Source: an uncultured Pelagibacteraceae bacterium
Lineage (GTDB): Bacteria > Pseudomonadota > Alphaproteobacteria > Pelagibacterales > Pelagibacteraceae
Assembly (NCBI GenBank): GCA_902611265.1
Contig: CACLYY010000002.1
Coordinates: 62,001 to 126,000, forward strand
Length of the DNA stretch: 64,000 bases
Direction: 5' to 3'
Under the pieces are notes generated by a model. It was not told the origin of the DNA and did not search any database. It saw only the letters and a list, made by a program, of their open reading frames with translations. Position 1 is the stretch's first letter. Each line of letters opens with the position of its first letter. This document shows, in pieces, positions 16,741 through 24,924 of this stretch. A program made the translations under genes and the position numbers.

Positions 16741-17489
16741 TGAAAATTTTAGTCGCTGTAAAAAGGGTTATTGATTATAACGTCCAAATAAGAGTAAAAG
16801 AGGATGGCAGTGGCGTTGTGACAGACAATGTTAAAATGTCAACTAATCCACCTGATGATAATGCAATTGAAGAAGCTGTTAAAATTAAAGAGGCTGGAAA
16901 AGCTTCAGAAATAATAGCTGTAACAGTTGGAGAAGAAAAAGCCCAAGAGACTGTTAGAAAAGCACTAGCAGTTGGAGCGGATAGAGGAGTTCATGTAAAA
17001 GTGGATGGTGTACTAGAACCTCTTGCTGTTTCTAAAATTCTTAAAAAAATTGTTGAAAAAGAAAATCCAGATTTAGTTTTCATGGGCAAACAAGCAATTG
17101 ACGATGATTGTAACCAAACTGGTCAAATGTTAGCTGCACATTTAAACTGGCCTCAAGCTACTTTTGCTTCAAAAATTGAGGTTAAAGAAAATTCATTAGA
17201 AGTAACTAGAGAAGTCGATGAGGGTTTAGAAACTATTGAAGTTAATACACCTGCAATAGTGACATGTGACTTAAGACTTAATGAACCAAGATATGCATCA
17301 CTACCAAATATTATGAAAGCAAAGAAAAAGCCTATTGAACAAATTAATGCGTCAGATCTAGGAGTTGATACTAACCCTAGAATAGAACATATTAAAATTG
17401 AGGAACCCCCAAAAAGAAAAGCAGGTATAAAGGTTGCTAGTGTTGAGGAGTTGGTCCAAAAATTAAAAAATGAGGCTAAGGTAATATAA
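16740..17489 (+). CDS. etfB: Electron transfer flavoprotein beta subunit
   Basis: A 249-residue ETF beta subunit. It opens with [20 protein letters not shown] and contains the family signature region [20 protein letters not shown] near residue 180-200 (recognition loop LRLNEPRYA). It overlaps the preceding dehydrogenase and the following etfA each by 1 nt, so the trio should be made in step. ETF takes electrons from acyl-CoA, dimethylglycine and sarcosine dehydrogenases and gives them to ETF-QO. Confidence 0.95.
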   Translation: MKILVAVKRVIDYNVQIRVKEDGSGVVTDNVKMSTNPPDDNAIEEAVKIKEAGKASEIIAVTVGEEKAQETVRKALAVGADRGVHVKVDGVLEPLAVSKILKKIVEKENPDLVFMGKQAIDDDCNQTGQMLAAHLNWPQATFASKIEVKENSLEVTREVDEGLETIEVNTPAIVTCDLRLNEPRYASLPNIMKAKKKPIEQINASDLGVDTNPRIEHIKIEEPPKRKAGIKVASVEELVQKLKNEAKVI

Positions 17490-18442
17490 TGTCAGTTTTA
17501 TTGATAGCAGAGCATAACAACAAAGAAGTCAAATCATTTACTTTAAACGCAATTACAGCTGCATCTCAGATAGATCAAGACTTACATGTTTTATTGATTG
17601 GTCATAATGCAGATGACGTTGCAAAATCCTTATCTGAGGTACCTTTGGTAAAAAAAGTACTTCATATGGATAATGAAATTTATGAAAATTATATTGCTGA
17701 AAATTATACTTCAGCAATTTTAAAACATGCTGATAAATATTCTCATATAGTCTGTTCAGCAAATACCTTTGGAAAAAATCTAATGCCTAGAATTGCTGCA
17801 TTATTAGATATTTCACAAGTGAGTGATATAATAAAGGTAATTGCTCCAGATACATTCCTAAGACCAATTTATGCTGGTAATGCATTTGCTACTGTCAAAA
17901 GTAATGACGAGAAAAAGTGTATAACAATAAGACCAACATCATTTGAGGCGGCTGAAACCACAGGTGGGTCAGCAGAAATTGAGAAAGTGGATGCAGCAGA
18001 TAAAACTGAAAACACAAAATTTGTGAACAGAGAGGAAATTAAATCAGATAGACCTGAATTAGGAACAGCTAGAATCGTTATTTCTGGAGGAAGAGGGTTG
18101 CAAAGTGGTGAGAATTTCAAATTAATAACTGATGTTGCAGACAAATTAAATGCTGCAATAGGGGCATCAAGAGCAGCAGTTGATGCAGGTTATATTACAA
18201 ACGAACATCAGGTTGGACAAACAGGTAAAGTAGTAGTTCCAGACTTATATATAGCAGTTGGAATCTCTGGGGCTATCCAACATCTAGCGGGTATGAAAGA
18301 AAGTAAAGTTATCGTGGCTATAAATAAAGATGGTGAGGCACCAATCTTTAGTGTCGCAGACTATGGCTTAGAAGCTGATTTATTCGAAGCACTTCCTCAA
18401 TTCTTAGAGGAGTTGAACAAATTAAACACTATACAAAAATAA
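17489..18442 (+). CDS. etfA: Electron transfer flavoprotein alpha subunit
   Basis: A 317-residue ETF alpha subunit. The C-terminal FAD domain shows [15 protein letters not shown] (about 193-207), [29 protein letters not shown] and [14 protein letters not shown], all hallmark FAD-binding motifs. With EtfB it forms the soluble heterodimer that shuttles electrons to ETF-ubiquinone oxidoreductase, whose gene begins 21 nt downstream. Confidence 0.95.
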   Translation: MSVLLIAEHNNKEVKSFTLNAITAASQIDQDLHVLLIGHNADDVAKSLSEVPLVKKVLHMDNEIYENYIAENYTSAILKHADKYSHIVCSANTFGKNLMPRIAALLDISQVSDIIKVIAPDTFLRPIYAGNAFATVKSNDEKKCITIRPTSFEAAETTGGSAEIEKVDAADKTENTKFVNREEIKSDRPELGTARIVISGGRGLQSGENFKLITDVADKLNAAIGASRAAVDAGYITNEHQVGQTGKVVVPDLYIAVGISGAIQHLAGMKESKVIVAINKDGEAPIFSVADYGLEADLFEALPQFLEELNKLNTIQK

Positions 18443-18463
18443 CAAATACTGTAAAAAAATAAT

Positions 18464-20083
18464 ATGTCCAGAGAAGTGATGGAATACGATGTAGTAATCG
18501 TAGGTGGCGGACCATCAGGACTTTCAACTGCAATTAAATTAAAGCAGTTAAATCCAGATATTAATGTCTGCCTGTTAGAAAAAGCATCTGAAATAGGTGC
18601 ACATATTTTATCAGGGAACGTGTTTGAAACACGAGCTTTAGATGAACTGTTACCTAATTGGAAGGATCTTAATGCACCAATTAAAACAAAAGTTACTAAA
18701 GAAAAATTTTTATTTTTAGGAAAGACAAAAAAAATTAGTTGGCCAACTTGGTTATTACCCAAAGTTCAACAAAATCATGATAATTATATAATTAGTCTTG
18801 CTAATTTATGTAGATGGTTAGCTGAGCAAGCTGAAAATTTAGGTGTTGAAATATTTCCAGGGTTTCCTGCAAGTGAGGTTTTATACAATGAAGATGGTTC
18901 TGTGAAAGGTATTGCAACTCAAGATATGGGTTTAGATAAAGATGGAAATAAAAAAGATAGCTATGAACCTGGAATGGAGCTCCATGGAAAGGTAACAGTT
19001 TTCGCGGAAGGCTGTAGGGGTCATTTAGGAAAAGAATTAATCAAAACATTTGAATTAGATAAAGGTAAAGATCCACAACAATATGGAATTGGTTTTAAAG
19101 AAATTTGGGAATTAAAAGAGGAAAAACATGAAGAAGGTTTAGTAATGCATACAGCTGGCTGGCCTTTAGATAATAATACTTATGGAGGAAGCTTTGTTTA
19201 CCATGCTGAAAATAAACAGATTTTTTTAGGTTATGTCATAGGGCTTGATTATAAAAATCCTCATCTATCACCTTTTGATGAATTTCAAAGATTTAAAACT
19301 CATCCTGCAATCAAATCAATGTTGGAAGGTGGTAAAAGAATATCCTATGGAGCAAGAGCACTTATAGAGGGTGGTTTTCAAAGTTTGCCTAAAATGTTTA
19401 TGCCGGGTGCATTATTGGTTGGTTGTGATGCTGGTACTTTAAATATGCCAAAAATAAAAGGTTCTCACACGGCAATGAAGAGCGGGATGATTGCAGCTGA
19501 AACTATCGTAGACCATTTAAATTCAAACAAAGAATTATCTGTTTATGAGGAAAAATTTAAAAATAGTTGGGTTTATAATGAATTATATGAAGCCAGAAAT
19601 GTTAAGCCAAGTTTTAGTTGGGGTTTAATTTTGGGAATAATATTTACAGGAATTGATCAAATTTTATTTAAAGGAAAATTACCTTTTACTCTTAAACATA
19701 AACATGCTGATCACGAAACATTGAAGCCCGCTAATGAAATGCCTAAAATAGAGTATCCAAAACCAGATAATGTGATTACATTTGATAAAACTAGTTCAGT
19801 TTACTTAACAGGAACAAACCATACTGATAATCAACCTGTTCATCTTCAACTTAAAGATAAAGATTTGCCAATCAAATATACTTTAGGAAAATATGATGAG
19901 CCTGCTCAAAGATATTGCCCTGTTGGTGTTTATGAAATACAGAAAGAAAATGAAGTTGAAAAGTTTGTTATAAATTCTCAAAACTGTATTCATTGCAAAA
20001 CTTGCGATATAAAAGAGCCATCACAAAATATTACTTGGGTTACCCCAGAAGGTGGCGGCGGACCTAAGTATGGAAATATGTGA
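18464..20083 (+). CDS. ETF-ubiquinone oxidoreductase
   Basis: A 539-residue monotopic inner-membrane flavoprotein. Seen are the FAD dinucleotide motif VVIVGGGPSGLSTAIKL near the start, the GADAGTL-like segment VGCDAGTLNMPKIKGSH, and a C-terminal [4Fe-4S] domain with Cys residues in RYCPVGVYE and NCIHCKTCDIKEP, followed by the typical GGGPKY end. It oxidises reduced ETF and reduces ubiquinone, closing the chain from the dehydrogenases. An in-frame ATG 15 nt further in (MEYDVVIV) is an alternative start. It ends 1 nt before the convergent DUF2237 gene. Confidence 0.95.
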   Translation: MSREVMEYDVVIVGGGPSGLSTAIKLKQLNPDINVCLLEKASEIGAHILSGNVFETRALDELLPNWKDLNAPIKTKVTKEKFLFLGKTKKISWPTWLLPKVQQNHDNYIISLANLCRWLAEQAENLGVEIFPGFPASEVLYNEDGSVKGIATQDMGLDKDGNKKDSYEPGMELHGKVTVFAEGCRGHLGKELIKTFELDKGKDPQQYGIGFKEIWELKEEKHEEGLVMHTAGWPLDNNTYGGSFVYHAENKQIFLGYVIGLDYKNPHLSPFDEFQRFKTHPAIKSMLEGGKRISYGARALIEGGFQSLPKMFMPGALLVGCDAGTLNMPKIKGSHTAMKSGMIAAETIVDHLNSNKELSVYEEKFKNSWVYNELYEARNVKPSFSWGLILGIIFTGIDQILFKGKLPFTLKHKHADHETLKPANEMPKIEYPKPDNVITFDKTSSVYLTGTNHTDNQPVHLQLKDKDLPIKYTLGKYDEPAQRYCPVGVYEIQKENEVEKFVINSQNCIHCKTCDIKEPSQNITWVTPEGGGGPKYGNM

Positions 20084-20458
20084 TTAGGAAAGATCTATTG
20101 CAAACTTTTTTAAAGTTTCAATCGGTACAAGTTTTAAAGTGTTCATATGAGTTTTTTTTAGATAAATAGAACATCCAATTCCTGCTTCTAAGGCTCTAGC
20201 AACCCAACCTGCACATACACACCAGTTATCACCGTCTTTAAGTCCAGGAAAACCAAACTCAGGGTGAGGTGTGATTAAATCATTACCAGCTTCTTTACAC
20301 CATTTTAAAAATTCATCATTAACTTTTACACAAACTGTATGTAACCCATGATCATTTTCATCTGTATTGCAACAACCATCTCTAAACCAACCGGTTAAAG
20401 GATTTTTTGAACATTCTTCTAGATCTTCTCCAAGGACATTTTTTTGAATTTCACTCAT
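20084..20458 (-). CDS. DUF2237 family protein
   Basis: A 124-residue soluble protein with the conserved pattern of DUF2237: VLGEDLEECS, PLTGWFRDGCCNT, HTVCVKVNDEFL, PEFGFPGLKDGDNWCVCAGWV and an alpha-helical end. It is rich in conserved Cys and Trp. Function of the family is unknown. Its start overlaps the hisI stop by 1 nt, so the two share a transcript. Confidence 0.8.
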   Translation of the reverse strand: MSEIQKNVLGEDLEECSKNPLTGWFRDGCCNTDENDHGLHTVCVKVNDEFLKWCKEAGNDLITPHPEFGFPGLKDGDNWCVCAGWVARALEAGIGCSIYLKKTHMNTLKLVPIETLKKFAIDLS

Positions 20459-20925
20459 TAAATTTTGGTAGGATTTGGTTGTCCTTTATAAACAATCTCT
20501 GGATCAAATTTTTTATTTTCTTCCTCAAATTTCATTTCGACTTTTCGACCATTCTCAATTTTTCCCATTGGAACCGATCTATAGAAGCAAGATCTATAAC
20601 CAACATGGCAACTAGCTCCATCACCAATATCAACAGTAATCCATACCGCATCTTGATCGTCATCAATTCTTATTTCTTTTACTTTTTGAGTAAATCCACT
20701 TGTTTTTCCTTTATGCCAAATCGCTTTTCTAGATCTACTCCAGTAATGAGCTTCTTTTGTTTCAATAGTCAATTTTAATGCTTCAACATTCATATATCCA
20801 TGCATTAGAATTTCTTTAGTTTTACTGCATGTAGTAATCACAGGAATTAAACCGTCATTATCAAATTTTGGCGATAATAGGTTGCCTTCTTCTATATCAG
20901 CGACATTTTCTCTTTTTTTAAACAT
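20458..20925 (-). CDS. hisI: Phosphoribosyl-AMP cyclohydrolase
   Basis: A 155-residue enzyme for the third step of histidine synthesis, opening the adenine ring of phosphoribosyl-AMP. The family blocks are clear: ILMHGYMNVEALKLTIET, AHYWSRSRKAIWHKGKTSG, and the metal-binding GDGASCHVGYRSCFYR with two Cys. It is a stand-alone HisI without the HisE domain. It is divergent from folE across 80 nt and translationally coupled to DUF2237. Confidence 0.92.
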   Translation of the reverse strand: MFKKRENVADIEEGNLLSPKFDNDGLIPVITTCSKTKEILMHGYMNVEALKLTIETKEAHYWSRSRKAIWHKGKTSGFTQKVKEIRIDDDQDAVWITVDIGDGASCHVGYRSCFYRSVPMGKIENGRKVEMKFEEENKKFDPEIVYKGQPNPTKI

Positions 20926-21005
20926 ATATAATCCGCATTATCTAGCATATTAAGGAATATATTAAATATTTTAAATTTGACGATTTATATATATAAAAAC
21001 CCTTC

Positions 21006-21608
21006 ATGAAATTAGTAAAAAACGAAAATAACAAAAAGCCCGAAAGCGTTTCCGATGAGGAGGCTAGAGAAGCATTTATTAAGATTTTAAGATGGATAGG
21101 AGAAGACCCTACTAGAGAGGGTTTACTAGAAACTCCTAAAAGAGTAACAAAAGCGTTTAAAGAATATTTTAAAGGCTACCAAGAAGATCCAAAAGAAATC
21201 TTAAGCAAAACATTTGGGGATGTAGAGGGATATAGTGATATGGTAGTTCAAAAAAACATATCTGTACAAAGTCATTGCGAACATCATATGGCTCCAATTA
21301 TTGGTATTGCTCACGTTGCTTATATTCCAAATGAAAGAGTTGTAGGTTTGAGTAAAATTGCACGAGTTGTTGAAGTTTTTTCTAAAAGACTTCAAACTCA
21401 AGAAAGATTAACAGTACAAATTGCAAATACATTGATGGAGTCGTTAGATGCAAAAGGTGTTGCTGTAACAATAGATTCAACTCATCAGTGTATGACTATG
21501 AGAGGTATAAAAAAAGAACAAGCTACAACAGTTACTAACTTTTATCTGGGTCAATTTAAAGATGATCTTAGCTATCAAAATAGATATTTGAGATTTATAG
21601 CAAAATAG
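21006..21608 (+). CDS. folE: GTP cyclohydrolase I
   Basis: A 200-residue GTP cyclohydrolase I, first enzyme of folate (and pterin) synthesis. The signature blocks are GLLETPKRVTKAF, the zinc site SHCEHHMAPIIGIAHVAYIP, GLSKIARVVEVFSKRLQTQE, and STHQCMTMRGI carrying the second Zn cysteine. Folate supply fits the folate-dependent demethylases of the window, though a direct link is inference. The acuI-like gene starts 14 nt after its stop. Confidence 0.95.
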   Translation: MKLVKNENNKKPESVSDEEAREAFIKILRWIGEDPTREGLLETPKRVTKAFKEYFKGYQEDPKEILSKTFGDVEGYSDMVVQKNISVQSHCEHHMAPIIGIAHVAYIPNERVVGLSKIARVVEVFSKRLQTQERLTVQIANTLMESLDAKGVAVTIDSTHQCMTMRGIKKEQATTVTNFYLGQFKDDLSYQNRYLRFIAK

Positions 21609-21622
21609 AGTTTAATTAAAAA

Positions 21623-22624
21623 ATGCCTGACACTTTTAAAGCCTTGGTTATTAACCAAGAGGGAGAAAAGTTCACTAGAACTGTTAGTGATTTAAATTCC
21701 GATTTTCTAAAAGACGGTGATGTATTAGTAAAGGTAGATTACTCTGATTTAAATTATAAAGATGCTTTAATTTTAAAAAATGGTGCAAAGTTAGTTAAAG
21801 AGTTTCCAAGAATTCCCGGGATTGACTTTTCTGGAACAGTTAACGAAAGTAAATCAGATGAATTTAAAGTTGGAGATGAAGTAATTCTTACAGGTTGTAG
21901 AGTTGGTGAATTATTTCATGGTGGATTTTCACAATACGCAAGAGTGAAAGCAGAACATCTTATAAAAAGACCATCAAATCTAAATAGCAAACACGCGATG
22001 ATGATGGGAACTGCTGGATTAACAGCAATGCTATGTGCCTTTGCAGTAAAAGCTAAAGAAGAATTATTTTTACAAAGCAAAGTTAACGATGTACTTGTAA
22101 CTGGATCTACTGGGGGTGTTGGAATGGTTGCAGTAATGGTATTATCTAAAATGGGTTGTAATGTAACTGCACTGACAGGAAAACCAGATAAAGCAAAATA
22201 TTTGAGGGAATTAGGCGCAAAAAACGTTATAGATCGTAAAGAATTTGAGGGTGAAGCCAGTTTAATTGGAAAAGGTACTTGGGATGGTGTTGTAGATACT
22301 GTTGGTGGAAATATTTTGGCAAATGCAATTTCTCAAACAAGATTAAAAGGAATAGTAGCAATTTGTGGTAATGCAAGTAGCAATAAACTAAATACTTCTG
22401 TTGTGCCTTTTTTTCTAAGAGCAGTTAAATTATGGGGTATCGACTCGGTAAATATTAGCAATAAAAGAAAAGAGTTTATTTGGGGTGAAGTACCCAAATA
22501 TGTAGATTTTGATATTTTAGAAAAATCAATCAAAACTGTGGGTTTGAATGAACTTTTAGATATTTTTCCTGAAATGTTAGAAGGAAAATTAAAAAATAGA
22601 ATATTAGTTGATGTAAACAAATAA
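21623..22624 (+). CDS. acuI: Acrylyl-CoA reductase-like zinc-free MDR (YhdH/AcuI)
   Basis: A 333-residue medium-chain reductase of the YhdH/AcuI group. Characteristic segments are VDYSDLNYKDALILKNGAKL, FPRIPGIDFSGTV, the NADPH-binding VLVTGSTGGVGMVAVMVLSK and ICGNASS. No structural-zinc cysteine cluster is present. AcuI reduces acrylyl-CoA to propionyl-CoA with NADPH, detoxifying acrylate released from DMSP. That fits the DddP-like gene upstream. Quinone-reductase activity is the alternative. Its stop overlaps the LysR start by 1 nt. Confidence 0.82.
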   Translation: MPDTFKALVINQEGEKFTRTVSDLNSDFLKDGDVLVKVDYSDLNYKDALILKNGAKLVKEFPRIPGIDFSGTVNESKSDEFKVGDEVILTGCRVGELFHGGFSQYARVKAEHLIKRPSNLNSKHAMMMGTAGLTAMLCAFAVKAKEELFLQSKVNDVLVTGSTGGVGMVAVMVLSKMGCNVTALTGKPDKAKYLRELGAKNVIDRKEFEGEASLIGKGTWDGVVDTVGGNILANAISQTRLKGIVAICGNASSNKLNTSVVPFFLRAVKLWGIDSVNISNKRKEFIWGEVPKYVDFDILEKSIKTVGLNELLDIFPEMLEGKLKNRILVDVNK

Positions 22625-23514
22625 TGGATTGGGATAAATTAAAAATTTTTCATGCAGTAGCTGAAGCAGGTAGTTTCACCAGCGCTACAGTCATACTAAA
22701 TCTTAGTCAGTCTGCTATTAGCAGACAAATTCAGTCATTAGAAGAAGATTTGAAAGTAAAATTATTTGAGAGACATGCTAGAGGCTTAACTTTAACTGAA
22801 AATGGAGAATACGTTTACAAAACAGCTCATGAGGTAATAAGCAAACTTAAAGAGGTTGAAACAACATTAGGGGACCAAAAACATAAGCCAACAGGGAAAT
22901 TGACTATTACTACTGTAAGAAGTTTTGGCACCCACTGGTTAACACCAAGGATTCAAGAATTCATGCAATTAAATCCAGAAATTGAAATAGAATTAATTTT
23001 TGACGATAAAGAATTAGATTTAAGTACTAGACAAGCTGATATTGGTATTTTTATGAGAAGACCTAAACAATTAAATTATATTCAAAGAAAATTGATGGAT
23101 ATTAATTACCATATTTATGGGTCTACTAAATATTTAGAAAAATATGGAATACCAAAAACAATAAATGATTTAAGCAAACACAAATTTATATCTTTTGGAA
23201 GAGGTGCACCGTCTCCTGTTTTTAACCCTGATTGGGCATTAAAATTAGGAGTGAAGGACAATAAAAAAAGAAAAACTGTTATGAAGGTAAATAGTGTGAT
23301 GGGATTATTGCTAGCAGTTGAAAGTGGAGTAGGTCTTGCTGCTTTGCCTGATTATTTGGTATCATTATCTAGAAATGTAATTAAAGTTTTACCTAACGTA
23401 GAAGGCCCAATTACGGAAGCACATTTCGTTTTTCCAGAATCTCTTAAAAACGTGGCTAGAGTTACAACCTTCAGAAATTTTCTTTATAGTAAAATTTCTG
23501 AGTTTAAGTCTTAA
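22624..23514 (+). CDS. LysR-family transcriptional regulator
   Basis: A 296-residue LysR regulator. The N-terminal winged helix-turn-helix is plain (AEAGSFTSATVILNLSQSAI and RQIQSLEEDLKVKLFERHAR, residues about 10-55), followed by a periplasmic-binding-like effector domain from about residue 90. It is co-translated with the acuI-like gene, so it may control that gene or respond to an acid of the DMSP/acrylate route; being in tandem rather than divergent makes the target less certain. It is one of very few dedicated regulators in the window. Confidence 0.9.
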   Translation: MDWDKLKIFHAVAEAGSFTSATVILNLSQSAISRQIQSLEEDLKVKLFERHARGLTLTENGEYVYKTAHEVISKLKEVETTLGDQKHKPTGKLTITTVRSFGTHWLTPRIQEFMQLNPEIEIELIFDDKELDLSTRQADIGIFMRRPKQLNYIQRKLMDINYHIYGSTKYLEKYGIPKTINDLSKHKFISFGRGAPSPVFNPDWALKLGVKDNKKRKTVMKVNSVMGLLLAVESGVGLAALPDYLVSLSRNVIKVLPNVEGPITEAHFVFPESLKNVARVTTFRNFLYSKISEFKS

Positions 23515-23527
23515 AAACCCTAAAAAT

Positions 23528-23544
23528 CACATAAATTATATGTG
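23528..23544. repeat. 6-5-6 inverted repeat after lysR
   Basis: Arms CACATA and TATGTG with a 5-nt spacer, 14 nt after the LysR stop and upstream of the iron-transporter promoter. No T-run follows, so it is a poor terminator; it could be a weak terminator or a second operator. Confidence 0.3.
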
Positions 23545-23559
23545 CGACACTATTGAGAT

Positions 23560-23574
23560 TGATAATCATTATCA
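23560..23574. promoter_or_regulatory. Fur/IRO-like iron box upstream of the iron ABC operon
   Basis: TGATAATCATTATCA is a perfect 7-1-7 palindrome. It matches the core of the classic Fur box and also the TGA-N9-TCA pattern of the alphaproteobacterial RirA iron-responsive operator. It directly abuts the -35 element of the futA-like gene, the place expected for iron-dependent repression. Sequence alone cannot decide between a Fur and a RirA-type regulator. Confidence 0.75.
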
Positions 23575-23603
23575 TTGCGAATAGTTCTCAAAATCATTAT
23601 AAA
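23575..23603 (+). promoter_or_regulatory. Promoter of the iron ABC operon
   Basis: TTGCGA at 23575-23580 and TATAAA at 23598-23603 with 17 nt between them. The start codon follows at 23632 behind an AGAGAG ribosome-binding site. The iron box lies immediately upstream. Confidence 0.55.
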
Positions 23604-23631
23604 TACATTAACAATTAACATAGAGAGATAA

Positions 23632-24660
23632 ATGAAAAAAATATCAATTTCAGCATTAATTCTATCATTATTTGTTTCAACTTTTGCGAAAGCAAATGAG
23701 GTGAATATATTCAATGCTAGACACTATAAAGCTGACGCAGAACTTTATAGCAAATTTACTGCAGCAACTGGAATTAAAGTAAATTTAATTAATGGTAAAG
23801 CTGGAGCTTTAGAGAAAAGAATGATCGAGGAAGGTGCAGACTCAGCTGCCGATCTTTACATCACAGCAGATGCAGGAAGATGTGGTGCTTTTAAAGCAAA
23901 AGGTATGACGCAAGCAGGACTTGTTTCACCAACTATCAAATCTTCAGTTCCAAAAAACTTTAGAACAACTCACTGGGTTGGTGTAGCCAAGAGAGCTAGA
24001 ATAGTCTATTACGCTCCAGAAAGAGTAAGTGGAGCAGAATTATCTGGACTAACTTATGAAAGTCTGGCTGATCCTAAATGGAAAGGTAGAATTGCAATAA
24101 GAGCATCTAGCAATATTTACAATAAATCTTTAGTAGCATCATTAGTAAAAAATAATGGAAAAAAAGCTGCTAGAGAGTGGGCAAAAGGTGTTGTTGCCAA
24201 TATGGCAAGAGATCCTAAAGGAAATGACAGAGCTCAGATTATGGCAGTTGCCGCAGGAGAAGCAGACATTGCAGTTGCAAACACATACTATTTAGCTTTG
24301 ATGTTATCCGGGAACAAAGGTGCAGAACAACAAGCAGCAGCTAGAAAAGTAAAGGCATTTTTCCCTAATCAAAATGATAGAGGAACACATATGAATATTA
24401 GTTGTGCTGCTCTAGTTAAAGGTGCTCCAAATAAAGCTAATGCAATTGCACTTGTAGATTATTTGTTATCACCAGAAGCACAAGAACATTTCACTAATAA
24501 TACTTTTGAGTTTCCGATGATTGCAGGTGTTTCACCAAACCCATTAGTAGTAAACAACTTAGGTTTAGATTTTAAACAAGATTTAACCACAAGCGTTGCT
24601 AGTTATGGAGCTAAGCAAGCGGATGCATTAGAAGTAATGACAGCTGCAGGTTGGAAATAA
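23632..24660 (+). CDS. Fe(III) ABC transporter periplasmic binding protein (FutA/FbpA type)
   Basis: A 342-residue iron-binding protein with a signal peptide (MKKISISALILSLFVSTF, cleavage near AKA-N). The mature start EVNIFNARHYKADAELY is typical of FutA/FbpA; the adjacent tyrosines in VANTYYLALM and the Tyr in ARHYK are the usual ferric ligands. The iron box and promoter directly upstream agree with this. A strong hairpin after the gene and a small ORF separate it from the permease gene, so the binding protein is probably made in excess. Confidence 0.92.
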   Translation: MKKISISALILSLFVSTFAKANEVNIFNARHYKADAELYSKFTAATGIKVNLINGKAGALEKRMIEEGADSAADLYITADAGRCGAFKAKGMTQAGLVSPTIKSSVPKNFRTTHWVGVAKRARIVYYAPERVSGAELSGLTYESLADPKWKGRIAIRASSNIYNKSLVASLVKNNGKKAAREWAKGVVANMARDPKGNDRAQIMAVAAGEADIAVANTYYLALMLSGNKGAEQQAAARKVKAFFPNQNDRGTHMNISCAALVKGAPNKANAIALVDYLLSPEAQEHFTNNTFEFPMIAGVSPNPLVVNNLGLDFKQDLTTSVASYGAKQADALEVMTAAGWK

Positions 24661-24683
24661 CATTGAGGACTAAAAAAAAATTT

Positions 24684-24833
24684 ATGTCTGATGTTAATTA
24701 CAATAAATCAGTCAAGCCATGTATCCCATGTGCTGAGGAGTGTAAAAAAATTAACAAAAGAATAAATAAAAGAAAGTTATCAGAGATAAATACTAAAGAT
24801 TTTCCGCACATTCTAAAAGTATTCAATATCTGA
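24684..24833 (+). CDS. Small cysteine-containing ORF in the iron operon
   Basis: A 49-codon ORF (MSDVNYNKSVKP...) between the iron-binding protein and its terminator. It holds three cysteines in the CIPCAEEC cluster and a lysine-rich middle (KKINKRINKRK). A purine-rich GAGGA lies about 14 nt upstream, a weak ribosome-binding site. It could be a small metal-linked or regulatory protein of the iron operon, or chance. The position before the terminator means it would be co-expressed with the binding protein. Confidence 0.4.
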   Translation: MSDVNYNKSVKPCIPCAEECKKINKRINKRKLSEINTKDFPHILKVFNI

Positions 24834-24844
24834 CCTTTTTTAAT

Positions 24845-24877
24845 AAAAGTGCCTATGTATCTTTCGTAGGCACTTTT
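24845..24877 (+). terminator. Intrinsic terminator between the iron-binding protein and the permease
   Basis: An 11-bp perfect stem (AAAAGTGCCTA with TAGGCACTTTT) and an 11-nt loop; the T-run is built into the 3' arm. It should end many transcripts from the iron promoter before the permease gene. Confidence 0.8.
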
Positions 24878-24924
24878 AAATTATTAAATTGAGACTATAT
24901 TTAAAATTAAATTAAATTACTCTT

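Noticed and set aside
23528-23544. Intrinsic terminator for the LysR gene.
   Set aside because: The 6-bp AT-rich stem has no T-run after it; I list it only as a low-confidence inverted repeat.
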